This document shows positions 1-5,687 of a DNA stretch of 5,941 nucleotides, in pieces. Under the pieces are notes generated by a model. It was not told the origin of the DNA. It saw nothing but the letters and a program-made list of their open reading frames with translations, and made no database searches. This DNA comes from Solirubrobacterales bacterium. GTDB lineage: Bacteria > Actinomycetota > Thermoleophilia > Solirubrobacterales > Solirubrobacteraceae. How positions within the stretch are numbered: the first letter of the stretch is position 1; each line of letters starts with the position of its first letter. The stretch lies in assembly GCA_013813955.1 (NCBI GenBank), contig JACCQW010000348.1, positions 1 through 5,941 on the forward strand, in the 5' to 3' direction. The position numbers and the translations under genes are program-made.

Positions 1-1
1 C

Positions 2-1210
2 GTCATGCAGGGCCGCGGCGCGGCCGTCGGCGTGCTGCGAGACGTCGCGGCGCGGCGGCTGCTGGTCCGCGCGCGGCGCGGGCGCTGCCGCTCACCGGTG
101 ACGATGCTCGTGCGCCTGAACGGCCGGGTCCTCGTGCGGCGGGTGCTGCGCTTCGCGCGCTGGCAGACGGTGGGCGCCCGCATGCGCACGACGGGTGGCG
201 ACCACGAGGTCGGGATCTCGGTCGGCGGACATAGCCGGGGCTGCCGGCCGGAGCTGCGCGTCGACCGTGTCGAGCTGCGCGCCGCCCCGCGCGCGGTCGC
301 GGTCGGCAGCGCGCTGCGCTGGTCGGAGATATCCGCAGACCGCTACCGCACGACGTTCCTGCGCGAGTTCGACTCGCTCACGCCCGAGAACGAGATGAAG
401 ATGGACGTGATCCGCCCGCGCGAGTCGAAGTTCTCGTTCTCGACAGCCGACCAGATGGTCGACTTCGCCCAGCGCACGGGCAAGGCCGTCCGCGGCCACG
501 CGCTCGTCTTCGGGGCGCAGCTGCCGGGATGGCTCACCGGCCGCGCGTGGACGCGGGCGACGCTGCTGCGCACCATGCGCGAGCACGTCGCCGCCATGGT
601 CAGCCACTTCCGCGGGCGCGTCGCCGAGTGGGATGTGGTCAACGAGCCGCTCGCGCCGGACGGGACGCTGGCGCGCAACATCTGGGCGATCCACATCGGC
701 CCCGCCTATGTCGAGGAGGCGCTGAGCGCGGCGCACGACGCCGACCCGCGCGCGAAGCTCTTCATCAACGAGACCGGCGCCGAGCGCAGCGACGCGAAGT
801 TCGAGGGCCTGCTCGCGCTGGCGGCGGACCTGCGCGCTCGCGGCGTGCCGCTGCACGGCATCGGGCTGCAGAACCACGTCGACCTCGACCTGTTCCCGTC
901 GCGCGCGGCCCTCGCCGGGCGCATGCGCCGCATCGAGGCGCTCGGCCTCGAGGTGCAGGTCACCGAGATGGACGTCAGCACTACGTCGCGCCCAGGGCCG
1001 CTGGAGGCCCGCCTGGCGCGCCAGGCCGAGGTCTACGCCGAGTCCGCGAGCGCGTGCAACGAGGTGCCGGCGTGCACCCGCTTCAGCGTGTGGGGCGTCG
1101 GTGACCGGCACACGTGGATCGGGACCGAGCAGCGCCCGCTGCTGTTCGACACCGACTATGCGGCCAAGCCGGCGCTCGACGCGGTGCGCTCGGCGTTCGC
1201 GCCGCGCTGA
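2..1210 (+). CDS. GH10 endo-1,4-beta-xylanase, 5' end cut off by the window
   Basis: The enzyme hydrolyses internal beta-1,4 bonds of xylan by the retaining double-displacement mechanism, probably outside the cell. The frame is open at the left edge, so the true start and any signal peptide are missing; numbering here is from the ATG at base 5. Residues about 18-93 are beta-rich and end in a CRPELRVDRVEL stretch, like the tail of a small carbohydrate-binding module (CBM60-like, by recollection). The catalytic domain spans about 97-398. TPENEMK (126-132) gives the conserved Asn and Lys, H165 lies in GHALVF, and WDVVNEP holds acid/base E214. QNH ends in H291, VTEMD holds nucleophile E321, and SVWGVGDRHTW gives both late active-site tryptophans. 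One oddity is GHALVFGAQ where the family norm is GHTLVWHSQ. Domain assignment is very sure; xylan as substrate is inferred from the family. Confidence 0.93.
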   Translation, partial: VMQGRGAAVGVLRDVAARRLLVRARRGRCRSPVTMLVRLNGRVLVRRVLRFARWQTVGARMRTTGGDHEVGISVGGHSRGCRPELRVDRVELRAAPRAVAVGSALRWSEISADRYRTTFLREFDSLTPENEMKMDVIRPRESKFSFSTADQMVDFAQRTGKAVRGHALVFGAQLPGWLTGRAWTRATLLRTMREHVAAMVSHFRGRVAEWDVVNEPLAPDGTLARNIWAIHIGPAYVEEALSAAHDADPRAKLFINETGAERSDAKFEGLLALAADLRARGVPLHGIGLQNHVDLDLFPSRAALAGRMRRIEALGLEVQVTEMDVSTTSRPGPLEARLARQAEVYAESASACNEVPACTRFSVWGVGDRHTWIGTEQRPLLFDTDYAAKPALDAVRSAFAPR

Positions 1211-1230
1211 TCGGAGCCTTCAGCGGCGCG
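1198..1230. terminator. Shared hairpin between convergent genes
   Basis: CGCGCCGC (1198-1205) is the reverse complement of GCGGCGCG (1223-1230). Inside this stem, TGA at 1208-1210 can pair with TCA at 1220-1222 after a two-base GC bulge, leaving a 9-base loop. These two triplets are the stop codons of the xylanase gene and of the opposing peptidase gene, so one structure would serve transcripts from both sides. There is no T-run on either strand, so this is not a textbook intrinsic terminator. Bidirectional termination is inferred from position and symmetry. Confidence 0.45.
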
Positions 1231-3007
1231 CGAGCGCGTCGCGGGCCGCGGCCTCGGCATCCTCGAGCTGGGTCTCGACGAGCGCGAGGCCGCCGTCCCA
1301 GAATCCGGGGTCGGCGAGGTCGATGCCCACCATCGCGCCAAGCTCCTCGGGGCTGCGCGAGCCACCCGCGCGCAGGAGCTCGAGGTAGCTGGGCACGAAG
1401 GACTCGCCCACGTCGACGTAGCGCTGGTAGATCGCCAGTGCCAGCAGCTGGCCGTAGGCGTAGGCGTAGACGTAGCCGGGCGTGGAGACGAAGTGGGGCA
1501 CGTAGGACCACCACGAGCGGTAGCCCGGGGTGATCTCGACGCTGTCGCCGAGCATCTCCTCCTGCGACCGCGCCCACAGCTCACCGAGGCGCTCGACGGC
1601 CAGCTCGCCCTCCTCGCGACGCGCGGTGTGCACGGCCTCCTCGAAGCCGTTCATCGCGGTCTGGCGGAAGACGGTGGCGATCGAGCCCTCGATCGACTCG
1701 GCCAGCAGCGACAGGCGCGACTGCGGCGTGGGCGCCTGTTCGAGCAGGCGCGCGAACACCAGTGTCTCGCCGAACACCGACGCGGTCTCGGCAAGCGTCA
1801 GCGGCGTGTGCTGCTCGAACACTCCGCGCGGGCGGGCCAGCTCGGCGTGCAGGCCGTGGCCCATCTCGTGAGCGAGGACGAGCACGTCCCGGCGCCGGGC
1901 GGTGTAGTTGAGCATCAGGTACGGGTGCTCGGAGGGGACCGTATATGCGCAGAACGCGCCGCCCCGCTTGGCCGGACGCGGCGGCGCGTCGATGCGCCGC
2001 TCGTCGAAGAACGCGCGCGCGGCGTCGCCGAGCTCGGGGGTGAAGGCGGCATAGGTGTCGAGCACCAGGTCCTTGGCCTCCTCCCACTCGACGGGCTCCT
2101 CGTCGGCGGTGACGGCGGCCATGCGGTCGTAGTCGGCGAGGCGCTCCAGGCCGAGCAGCTCTGCCTTCAGCCGGTACCAGCGCCGTGCGATCTCATAGCG
2201 CCCGCGGACGGCCTGCAGCAGCGCCTGGACCGATTCGTCGGAGGCCTCGTTGGAGAGGTTGCGCGCGGCCAGCCAGTGGGGATAGCTGCGCAGCCGGTCG
2301 TCGACCGCCTTGTCGTGCAGCAGCGTGTTGAAGACGAAGGCCCGGGTGCGCAGGCCGGGGCGCAGCGCCTCGGTGACCGCCTCCGCGGCGGTGCGCCGCT
2401 CGTCGCGGTCGGCCGACATCAGGCGCGCGAGCGCGGCGTCGAGCGTGACCGGCTCGTCCTCGCCGGGCAGCGGGACGGCGATCGCGGAGACCTGCTCGCT
2501 GAACAGCCGCGACCAGGCGGCGTTCGCGGAGATCGCCTTCTCGGTGAGGATCCGCTCCTCGGGCTCTGACAGCAGGTGGGGGCGGTAGCGGCGAGCGGAC
2601 CTCAGGAAGTGGCGCGCGGTGTCCAGCCCGTCGGCGGCCATGAGCTGCTCGGCGTGGTCGTCGTCCAGGGCCGCCCATTCCAGCTCGACGAACAGCAGCT
2701 TCGTCTCGATCGCGGTGCCCTTCTCCTGCACGCGCTGCAGCAGCGCGCCGAGCGCGGGGTCGGCCGTGTCGATGCTGAAGCGCAGCATCGCGTAGTTGCC
2801 GGCGCGCGCGGCGAGCTCGGAGATCGCCTGCAGCTCGGAGATCGCGGCGGCGAACGCCGGCCCGTCGAGGCCGGCGATGCGCCCGGCGTGCTGCTCGGCG
2901 AAGGCCGCGGCGCGGGCGGCGGCCTCGTCGAGGAGCCGGTCGGCCCCGGTGTCGTCCTCGCCTCGGACGAGGGGGGAGAGGTCCCAGGAGATGTCTTCGA
3001 CGGCCAT
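1220..3007 (-). CDS. pepF: M3-family oligoendopeptidase F-like zinc metallopeptidase
   Basis: A cytoplasmic zinc peptidase that cleaves short oligopeptides, probably in peptide recycling. The product is 595 residues, the usual size for the PepF branch of family M3. The start is well placed because MAVEDISWDLSPL puts the family's WDLSPL motif at residues 8-13. An N-terminal helical region (about 25-200) leads into the catalytic part. HEMGH is at 380-384 (zinc ligands H380 and H384, general base E381), and the third ligand is E407 in TLAETASVF. The late PHFVSTPGYVYAYAYGQ block (504-520) supplies the conserved His and Tyr residues that stabilise the transition state. No signal peptide or membrane segment is visible. 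It converges on the xylanase gene with a 9-base gap. No Shine-Dalgarno sequence is seen upstream. Family is very sure; the exact peptide specificity is unknown and the pepF symbol is by family resemblance. Confidence 0.95.
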   Translation of the reverse strand: MAVEDISWDLSPLVRGEDDTGADRLLDEAAARAAAFAEQHAGRIAGLDGPAFAAAISELQAISELAARAGNYAMLRFSIDTADPALGALLQRVQEKGTAIETKLLFVELEWAALDDDHAEQLMAADGLDTARHFLRSARRYRPHLLSEPEERILTEKAISANAAWSRLFSEQVSAIAVPLPGEDEPVTLDAALARLMSADRDERRTAAEAVTEALRPGLRTRAFVFNTLLHDKAVDDRLRSYPHWLAARNLSNEASDESVQALLQAVRGRYEIARRWYRLKAELLGLERLADYDRMAAVTADEEPVEWEEAKDLVLDTYAAFTPELGDAARAFFDERRIDAPPRPAKRGGAFCAYTVPSEHPYLMLNYTARRRDVLVLAHEMGHGLHAELARPRGVFEQHTPLTLAETASVFGETLVFARLLEQAPTPQSRLSLLAESIEGSIATVFRQTAMNGFEEAVHTARREEGELAVERLGELWARSQEEMLGDSVEITPGYRSWWSYVPHFVSTPGYVYAYAYGQLLALAIYQRYVDVGESFVPSYLELLRAGGSRSPEELGAMVGIDLADPGFWDGGLALVETQLEDAEAAARDALARR

Positions 3008-3013
3008 GGCGGC

Positions 3014-3042
3014 AGACTATTTCACGGACGATGCGGGGTCTC
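3014..3042 (-). promoter_or_regulatory. Possible promoter giving a leaderless peptidase mRNA
   Basis: Read on the minus strand, GAGACC (3042-3037) and TAGTCT (3019-3014) are separated by 17 bases and resemble -35 and -10 hexamers. The -35 match is weak (core GAC only). TAGTCT ends six bases before the ATG at 3007, so transcription would begin at about the A of the start codon. The six bases between (gccgcc) contain no Shine-Dalgarno sequence, which fits a leaderless transcript, a common arrangement in Actinobacteria. Inferred from sequence alone. Confidence 0.4.
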
Positions 3043-3205
3043 CGCGCGCGATGGGTTGCGCGGGCGCGTGGGGCTCGCGTACCTTCGCTGCTGCGACGCG
3101 GAACTGGGAACGCAGAGAGCGAGGCCACGAGGTGTGAGGCCGCGCCACCCTGATCCCGGGGCGCCCCCTCGGGGTGCGACTCGGAGGAGGGTCCTCAAAG
3201 CGGCC

Positions 3206-3233
3206 CCGGAACCGCGTCGCACTTTCGTTCCGG
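3206..3233 (-). terminator. Hairpin just after the alpha/beta hydrolase stop codon
   Basis: CCGGAAC (3206-3212) and GTTCCGG (3227-3233) form a perfect 7-bp stem with a 14-base loop. It begins one base past the stop codon of the hydrolase gene (3237-3235, minus strand). There is no clear T-run after it in the direction of transcription, only CTTTG. It may end or protect the hydrolase transcript before the peptidase promoter. The rest of the 3008-3234 spacer is GC-rich, with a further short stem GAGGA/TCCTC at 3184-3196 and no convincing gene. Confidence 0.35.
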
Positions 3234-3234
3234 T

Positions 3235-4017
3235 TCAGCCCGTGCTGGCTAGGACGAGCCGGGCGGTCTCGCGCGGCTGGTCGAGCTGCGGGAAGTGGCC
3301 GCAGCGCTCGAACCAGTGCAGTCGTGCGTCGGGGAACAGCTGCGTGGCGCGCTCGGCCTGGCTGGGCATCAGCAGGCGGTCCTGGCGCCCCCAGCCGATG
3401 ACGATCGGCCCGGCCGTGGTCCCGGCGGGCGCACCCTCCTGCCGCGGTCCGCGGACGAGGCTGCGGAAGACATCGTCGAAGGACGGCGAGTCGGCCAGGC
3501 TGCGCAGCTCGCGCAGGGCCAGGTCGGGCGCCAGCTTCCATGGCGCGGCGGAGAGCTGGGCGAGCAGCGCGGTGCGCGTGACCGGATTGGCGGCCAGCGG
3601 CTCGGCGACCGGCTGCAGGGCGCGCACGAGCCTGATCGACGCGCCGGCCGTCACCTGAAACCAGCGCAGCTGCGCGTCGGTCCAGAAGCCGCCGGGGGCC
3701 AGCGCGACGGTCGCGCCGCCGGCGCCGCGGCGGGACAGCTCGAGCGAGAGCCGCGCGCCCATCGAGGAGCCGACCGTGTCGGCCTGCGCGAGGTCGTGCT
3801 CCTGCATGAACGCGGTGAGCGCGTCGGCGAGTGCCGCGATCGATACGTCGCCGGGCAGGGGAGGGGTCGCGCCGAAGCCGGGCAGGTCGATCGCCACGAC
3901 CTCACGCTCGGCCGTCAGCTCGTCGATGATCAGGTCCCAGGAGCGCAGGGTGCTGCCCAGCCCGTGGATGAGCAGCAGCGGCGGCCCCTCGCCGCGCCGG
4001 ATGTGGTTCATGTCCAT
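3235..4017 (-). CDS. Alpha/beta-fold hydrolase, complete catalytic triad
   Basis: A soluble 260-residue serine hydrolase of the alpha/beta superfamily, with no signal peptide. LLLIHGLGS (residues 14-22) is the oxyanion-hole HG motif. AIDLPGFG (42-49) is the usual strand-turn after it. The nucleophile elbow GSSMG (83-87) places the serine at S85. IGWGRQDRLL supplies acid D213, and ERCGHFPQLDQP supplies H241. A cap domain with two short helical stretches lies at about 110-200. The order and spacing match lipase/esterase, dienelactone or C-C bond hydrolase-type members; the substrate cannot be told from sequence. The ATG at 4017 has a second in-frame ATG two codons later, and no Shine-Dalgarno sequence is seen before either. 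On the minus strand TAGCCT (4030-4025) lies seven bases before the first ATG, so this gene may also be leaderless, though no -35 is apparent. It is transcribed divergently from the tmRNA gene. Confidence 0.92.
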   Translation of the reverse strand: MDMNHIRRGEGPPLLLIHGLGSTLRSWDLIIDELTAEREVVAIDLPGFGATPPLPGDVSIAALADALTAFMQEHDLAQADTVGSSMGARLSLELSRRGAGGATVALAPGGFWTDAQLRWFQVTAGASIRLVRALQPVAEPLAANPVTRTALLAQLSAAPWKLAPDLALRELRSLADSPSFDDVFRSLVRGPRQEGAPAGTTAGPIVIGWGRQDRLLMPSQAERATQLFPDARLHWFERCGHFPQLDQPRETARLVLASTG

Positions 4018-4066
4018 CGGCCGGAGGCTAACGGCGGCATGTCCACCCGCGGCGTGCGGGTGCGGC

Positions 4067-4072
4067 TAGACT
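4067..4072 (+). promoter_or_regulatory. Possible -10 element of the tmRNA gene
   Basis: TAGACT at 4067-4072 has the form of an actinobacterial -10 hexamer and lies 17 bases before the mature tmRNA 5' end. Transcription would start near 4079, leaving a leader of about 10 bases for RNase P to remove, as expected for a tRNA-like 5' end. No good -35 hexamer is seen at the proper distance. The 72 bases between the hydrolase start and the tmRNA must hold promoters for both directions. Confidence 0.4.
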
Positions 4073-4089
4073 GCTGGGTGCACCATCAC

Positions 4090-4454
4090 GGGGACGACAT
4101 GGCTTCGACGTGGTCGGCTTCGTGGCGGTGGTTGCGAGCCGAGGTGCCAGGAGGCCTCGTAAAACACCTGGCAAAACCATACGTGCGGACTCTCACGAGT
4201 ACGCCCTCGCGGCCTAGTTAACTCTAGGTCCTGAGGTTCTGGCCCCCGCCTGCCGACCGTGGGGATCGCCGGAATCAGATGTCGGCTCACCCGGTGAGGC
4301 CCGCTCCCGCCGATCCGGGGAAATTTCAGGGAGCTGGCTTTCGGAAACCCCGCCGGCGAGGCGACCCGAAGGCGAGATCAGAGCGCCGGCTACGCTCGTA
4401 GACGCCACCACCACGCGATTGCGGACGTGGGTTCGATTCCCACCGTCTCCACTA
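4090..4454 (+). ncRNA. ssrA: Transfer-messenger RNA (tmRNA)
   Basis: This RNA rescues ribosomes stalled on broken mRNAs and tags the unfinished protein for proteolysis, working with SmpB. The 5' end GGGGACG (4090-4096) pairs with CGTCTCC (4444-4450) as a 7-bp acceptor stem with one G-T wobble. The conserved ACATGGCTTCGACG follows the 5' end. The T arm is complete: GTGGG (4427-4431), loop TTCGATT (4432-4438), CCCAC (4439-4443). GCCAGG (4146-4151) can pair with CCTGGC (4167-4172), fitting the first pseudoknot stem ahead of the tag frame. Later GC-rich inverted stretches fit pseudoknots 2-4, not resolved here. The 3' end reads ACTA, so CCA must be added after transcription; the mature encoded end is probably A4451. 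Lower-G+C sequence begins directly after it, consistent with use of the 3' end as an integration site. Confidence 0.96.
4185..4217 (+). other. tmRNA proteolysis-tag reading frame (ADSHEYALAA, stop)
   Basis: Ten codons starting at the resume codon GCG (4185-4187) read ADSHEYALAA and end in TAG (4215-4217). With the alanine carried by the tmRNA itself, the added tag is A-ADSHEYALAA. The final YALAA is the classic recognition end for ClpXP-type proteases. The ADSH start matches the Mycobacterium-type tag, but two residues are absent between H and Y. A second stop, TAA, follows in another frame at 4219-4221. Confidence 0.88.
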
Positions 4455-4476
4455 GCAGGGAAGCAGGTGAAGCAGT

Positions 4477-4533
4477 ACGAAAGTCCGTTCGCACCTGGCG
4501 AAACGCCTGCGAACAGGTGCGAAGGGCAGCGAA
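4477..4533 (+). repeat. Helically phased CGAA iteron-like array
   Basis: The core CGAA recurs in near-perfect register with the DNA helix. Sites are ACGAA at 4477-4481, TTCGC (the inverse of GCGAA) at 4488-4492, then GCGAA at 4498-4502, 4509-4513, 4519-4523 and 4529-4533. The steps are 10 or 11 bases throughout. Such phasing puts all sites on one face of the helix, as in binding arrays for replication initiators or repressors. It lies between the tmRNA end and the Rep gene, so it is a candidate Rep-binding region or origin. Function is inferred. Confidence 0.5.
4488..4523. repeat. 10-bp perfect inverted repeat, candidate origin or terminator
   Basis: TTCGCACCTG (4488-4497) and CAGGTGCGAA (4514-4523) are perfect reverse complements 16 bases apart. 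A competing inner hairpin GGCG-AAA-CGCC sits at 4497-4507. GTTCGC (4487-4492) can also pair with GCGAAC (4509-4514), so several structures exclude one another. It could be the double-strand origin hairpin nicked by the Rep encoded just downstream. Alternatively it could act as the transcription terminator of the tmRNA, 34 bases upstream, although no T-run follows. Confidence 0.55.
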
Positions 4534-4602
4534 CCGAAACAGGCCGATTTGCGGAGCGCCTGAGCTGGTCGGGTCGCACGGGGGTAGCAACTGTCGACGG
4601 AC

Positions 4603-4620
4603 TGGGTCGCATGCGACCCA
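4603..4620. promoter_or_regulatory. 18-bp perfect palindrome upstream of rep, probable operator or origin site
   Basis: TGGGTCGCATGCGACCCA is a perfect 18-bp palindrome ending 33 bases before the rep start codon. Its half-site GGGTCGCA also occurs as a direct copy at 4571-4578, giving three copies in all (two direct, one inverted). The size and symmetry suit a dimeric regulator controlling rep, or a nick or binding site of a rolling-circle origin. No regulator gene is visible in the window. Confidence 0.5.
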
Positions 4621-4653
4621 TCCCCCCGTTGCCGAGTCGGAGTCTGGTTCGAA

Positions 4654-5409
4654 GTGGCTGCTGACGCTGACCTGCCGGCGGCCAAGCCGATCAGACCTAC
4701 GGGCCGCTGCAAGCATTGCGGTCGCCACACGTACGGGGGTGCGACTGCGTGCAAATCGCGTATGTGCGATGGGTATGCACCGCTCTGGGCAGGGGACTGG
4801 CGCCGGGTCTTCTTCGACAATCTGGGGGCGCTTCGGGATCTCGTCCCGAGTCTGCCTCCCGGTATGGAGGCCAAGGCGGTCATGCTGGTGGTGACAGCGC
4901 CGGGGGCTCATCCGGTGTGGGACGAGGAGACCGGAGAACTGATCTGCGAAGAGATGCCGTGGGATCCTGGTCAATGCTCGCATCCGCGTGGTGAGTCGTG
5001 CTCAGGTCCGAAGGGCTGCCGGGTCGTAGCAGCCGTTGCTCGCGAGTCCAACCGAACCACGGATCGCCGGTGGTCGCGGCTGCATCGTCGAGCCGCGACA
5101 GAGACTCGGCGCATCTTCGGCAACGACTCGCTGGTGCTCCTAGCGCGGGTCAAGGAGATGCAGAAGCGCGGTCTCGTCCATTGGCACCCGGTGCTCTTGG
5201 CTGCGACCCCGGCTCAGCGGCGAGCGGTGGAGTTCTACCGGCGCTGGCTTGAAGAACTAGCCCCGCAATATGGGTTCGGGTTTGTCTCCCAGAAGCTAAA
5301 GCCGCAGGCCGGGAAAGCGGCGGCGGCGTACCTGTCGAGCTACTTCGTGACGGGGGAAGAAGGAGAAAGCCACGCTCCAGGAATCCGTGCAGGATCCGGC
5401 ACTTCGTAA
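4654..5409 (+). CDS. HUH-type rolling-circle replication initiator (Rep), N-terminal and catalytic part
   Basis: A probable nicking endonuclease that cuts one strand at an origin and stays bound through tyrosine, as in rolling-circle plasmids, filamentous phages and actinobacterial integrative elements (RepSA-like). The frame gives 251 residues from a GTG start; the frame is open upstream to a TAG at 4585 but offers no ATG or GTG there, and GGAG at 4639-4642 is a weak, slightly distant ribosome site. C19, C22, C33 and C38 form a zinc-finger-like set; C98, C108, C116 and C122 may form another. RVKEMQKRGLVHWHPVL (165-181) is the metal-binding HUH motif with H176 and H178. KAAAAYLSSYF (221-231) is the catalytic motif with paired Y226 and Y230, as in superfamily I Reps. 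After residue 234 the frame is off: the last 17 residues look unrelated, and the expected continuation lies in other frames. Codon use is less G/C-ending than in the genes to the left, suggesting transfer. Confidence 0.8.
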   Translation: MAADADLPAAKPIRPTGRCKHCGRHTYGGATACKSRMCDGYAPLWAGDWRRVFFDNLGALRDLVPSLPPGMEAKAVMLVVTAPGAHPVWDEETGELICEEMPWDPGQCSHPRGESCSGPKGCRVVAAVARESNRTTDRRWSRLHRRAATETRRIFGNDSLVLLARVKEMQKRGLVHWHPVLLAATPAQRRAVEFYRRWLEELAPQYGFGFVSQKLKPQAGKAAAAYLSSYFVTGEEGESHAPGIRAGSGTS

Positions 5410-5687
5410 AGGCCGCCTGATTTGGCTCACGCCGAAGCTCACACTCAGGACCGGCGTCACCATGCGTGAGCTGCGTTTTTCGACGATTCGTCTGGGCCAA
5501 CTACTCGGTGATGCTTCGGGTAGGGGGCAAGTGGGTCGGCGTGGCCCGTGCGCTGGCGGAGCTTCAGCGAGAAAATGGCGGGGGGGATTGGACGCGTGAG
5601 GAGCTGCTTGAGCTGTTGTCCCAGGACGAATGGAACGAGCTGATCCTTACGGCTTTGGCGATGGGGGTGGTCCGGTTCGCTGCTTAG
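5357..5687 (+). pseudogene. Displaced C-terminal part of Rep (two +1 frame changes)
   Basis: If one G is skipped in the run 5352-5356, translation changes from VTGEEGE to VTGKKEKATLQESV and continues without stop to MRELRF at 5462-5479. If one T is then skipped in the run 5476-5480, it continues as RRFVWANYSVMLRVGGKWVGVARALAEL and ends at TAG 5685-5687 after an acidic, helix-like TREELLELLSQDEWNEL stretch. The joined product with 4654-5409 would be 343 residues with one continuous Rep C-terminus; LTPKLT...TMRELRFRRFVW resembles the tail of actinobacterial Reps as I remember them. Both changes have the same sign and fall in five-base homopolymers. This may be true decay, sequencing error or, less likely, recoding. 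A GTG at 5466 allows a separate 73-residue call for the last segment, but I read it as the Rep tail. Confidence 0.65.

Noticed and set aside
92..1111. Long minus-strand reading frame opposite the GH10 gene
   Set aside because: Its translation is Arg/Ala/His-rich with no domain, and it lies opposite a gene with all GH10 catalytic motifs. It is a high-GC shadow.
1493..2569. Plus-strand 358-residue frame opposite the peptidase
   Set aside because: Low-complexity Arg/Gly/Leu/Val composition with no motif. The opposing peptidase frame has HEMGH and full family length.
2576..3658. Plus-strand 360-residue frame crossing peptidase, spacer and hydrolase
   Set aside because: It spans the 5' end of one real gene, an intergenic region and the 3' end of another. 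It has no recognisable motif.
3295..4221. Plus-strand 308-residue frame opposite the hydrolase
   Set aside because: It runs through the hydrolase, the promoter region and the first third of tmRNA. It has no domain and is a shadow.
4427..4454. A separate tRNA gene
   Set aside because: The T arm and acceptor end are real, but the partner acceptor strand is about 350 bases upstream and no anticodon arm is adjacent. This is the tmRNA 3' end.
4641..4655. GGTTCGA near 4645 as a second attachment copy of the T loop
   Set aside because: Only seven bases match and the flanking stem bases do not. The match at 5775-5785 is longer.
4390..4983. Minus-strand 197-residue frame containing VGIEPTSA
   Set aside because: The GIEPT stretch is the familiar false translation of the antisense strand of a tRNA-like T arm. 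The frame overlaps the tmRNA 3' end and the Rep gene on the other strand.
5352..5480. Programmed -1 frameshifting of Rep
   Set aside because: Both changes needed are +1 (skip one base), and neither run forms a standard X XXY YYZ slip site followed by a clear structure. Decay or sequencing error is simpler.
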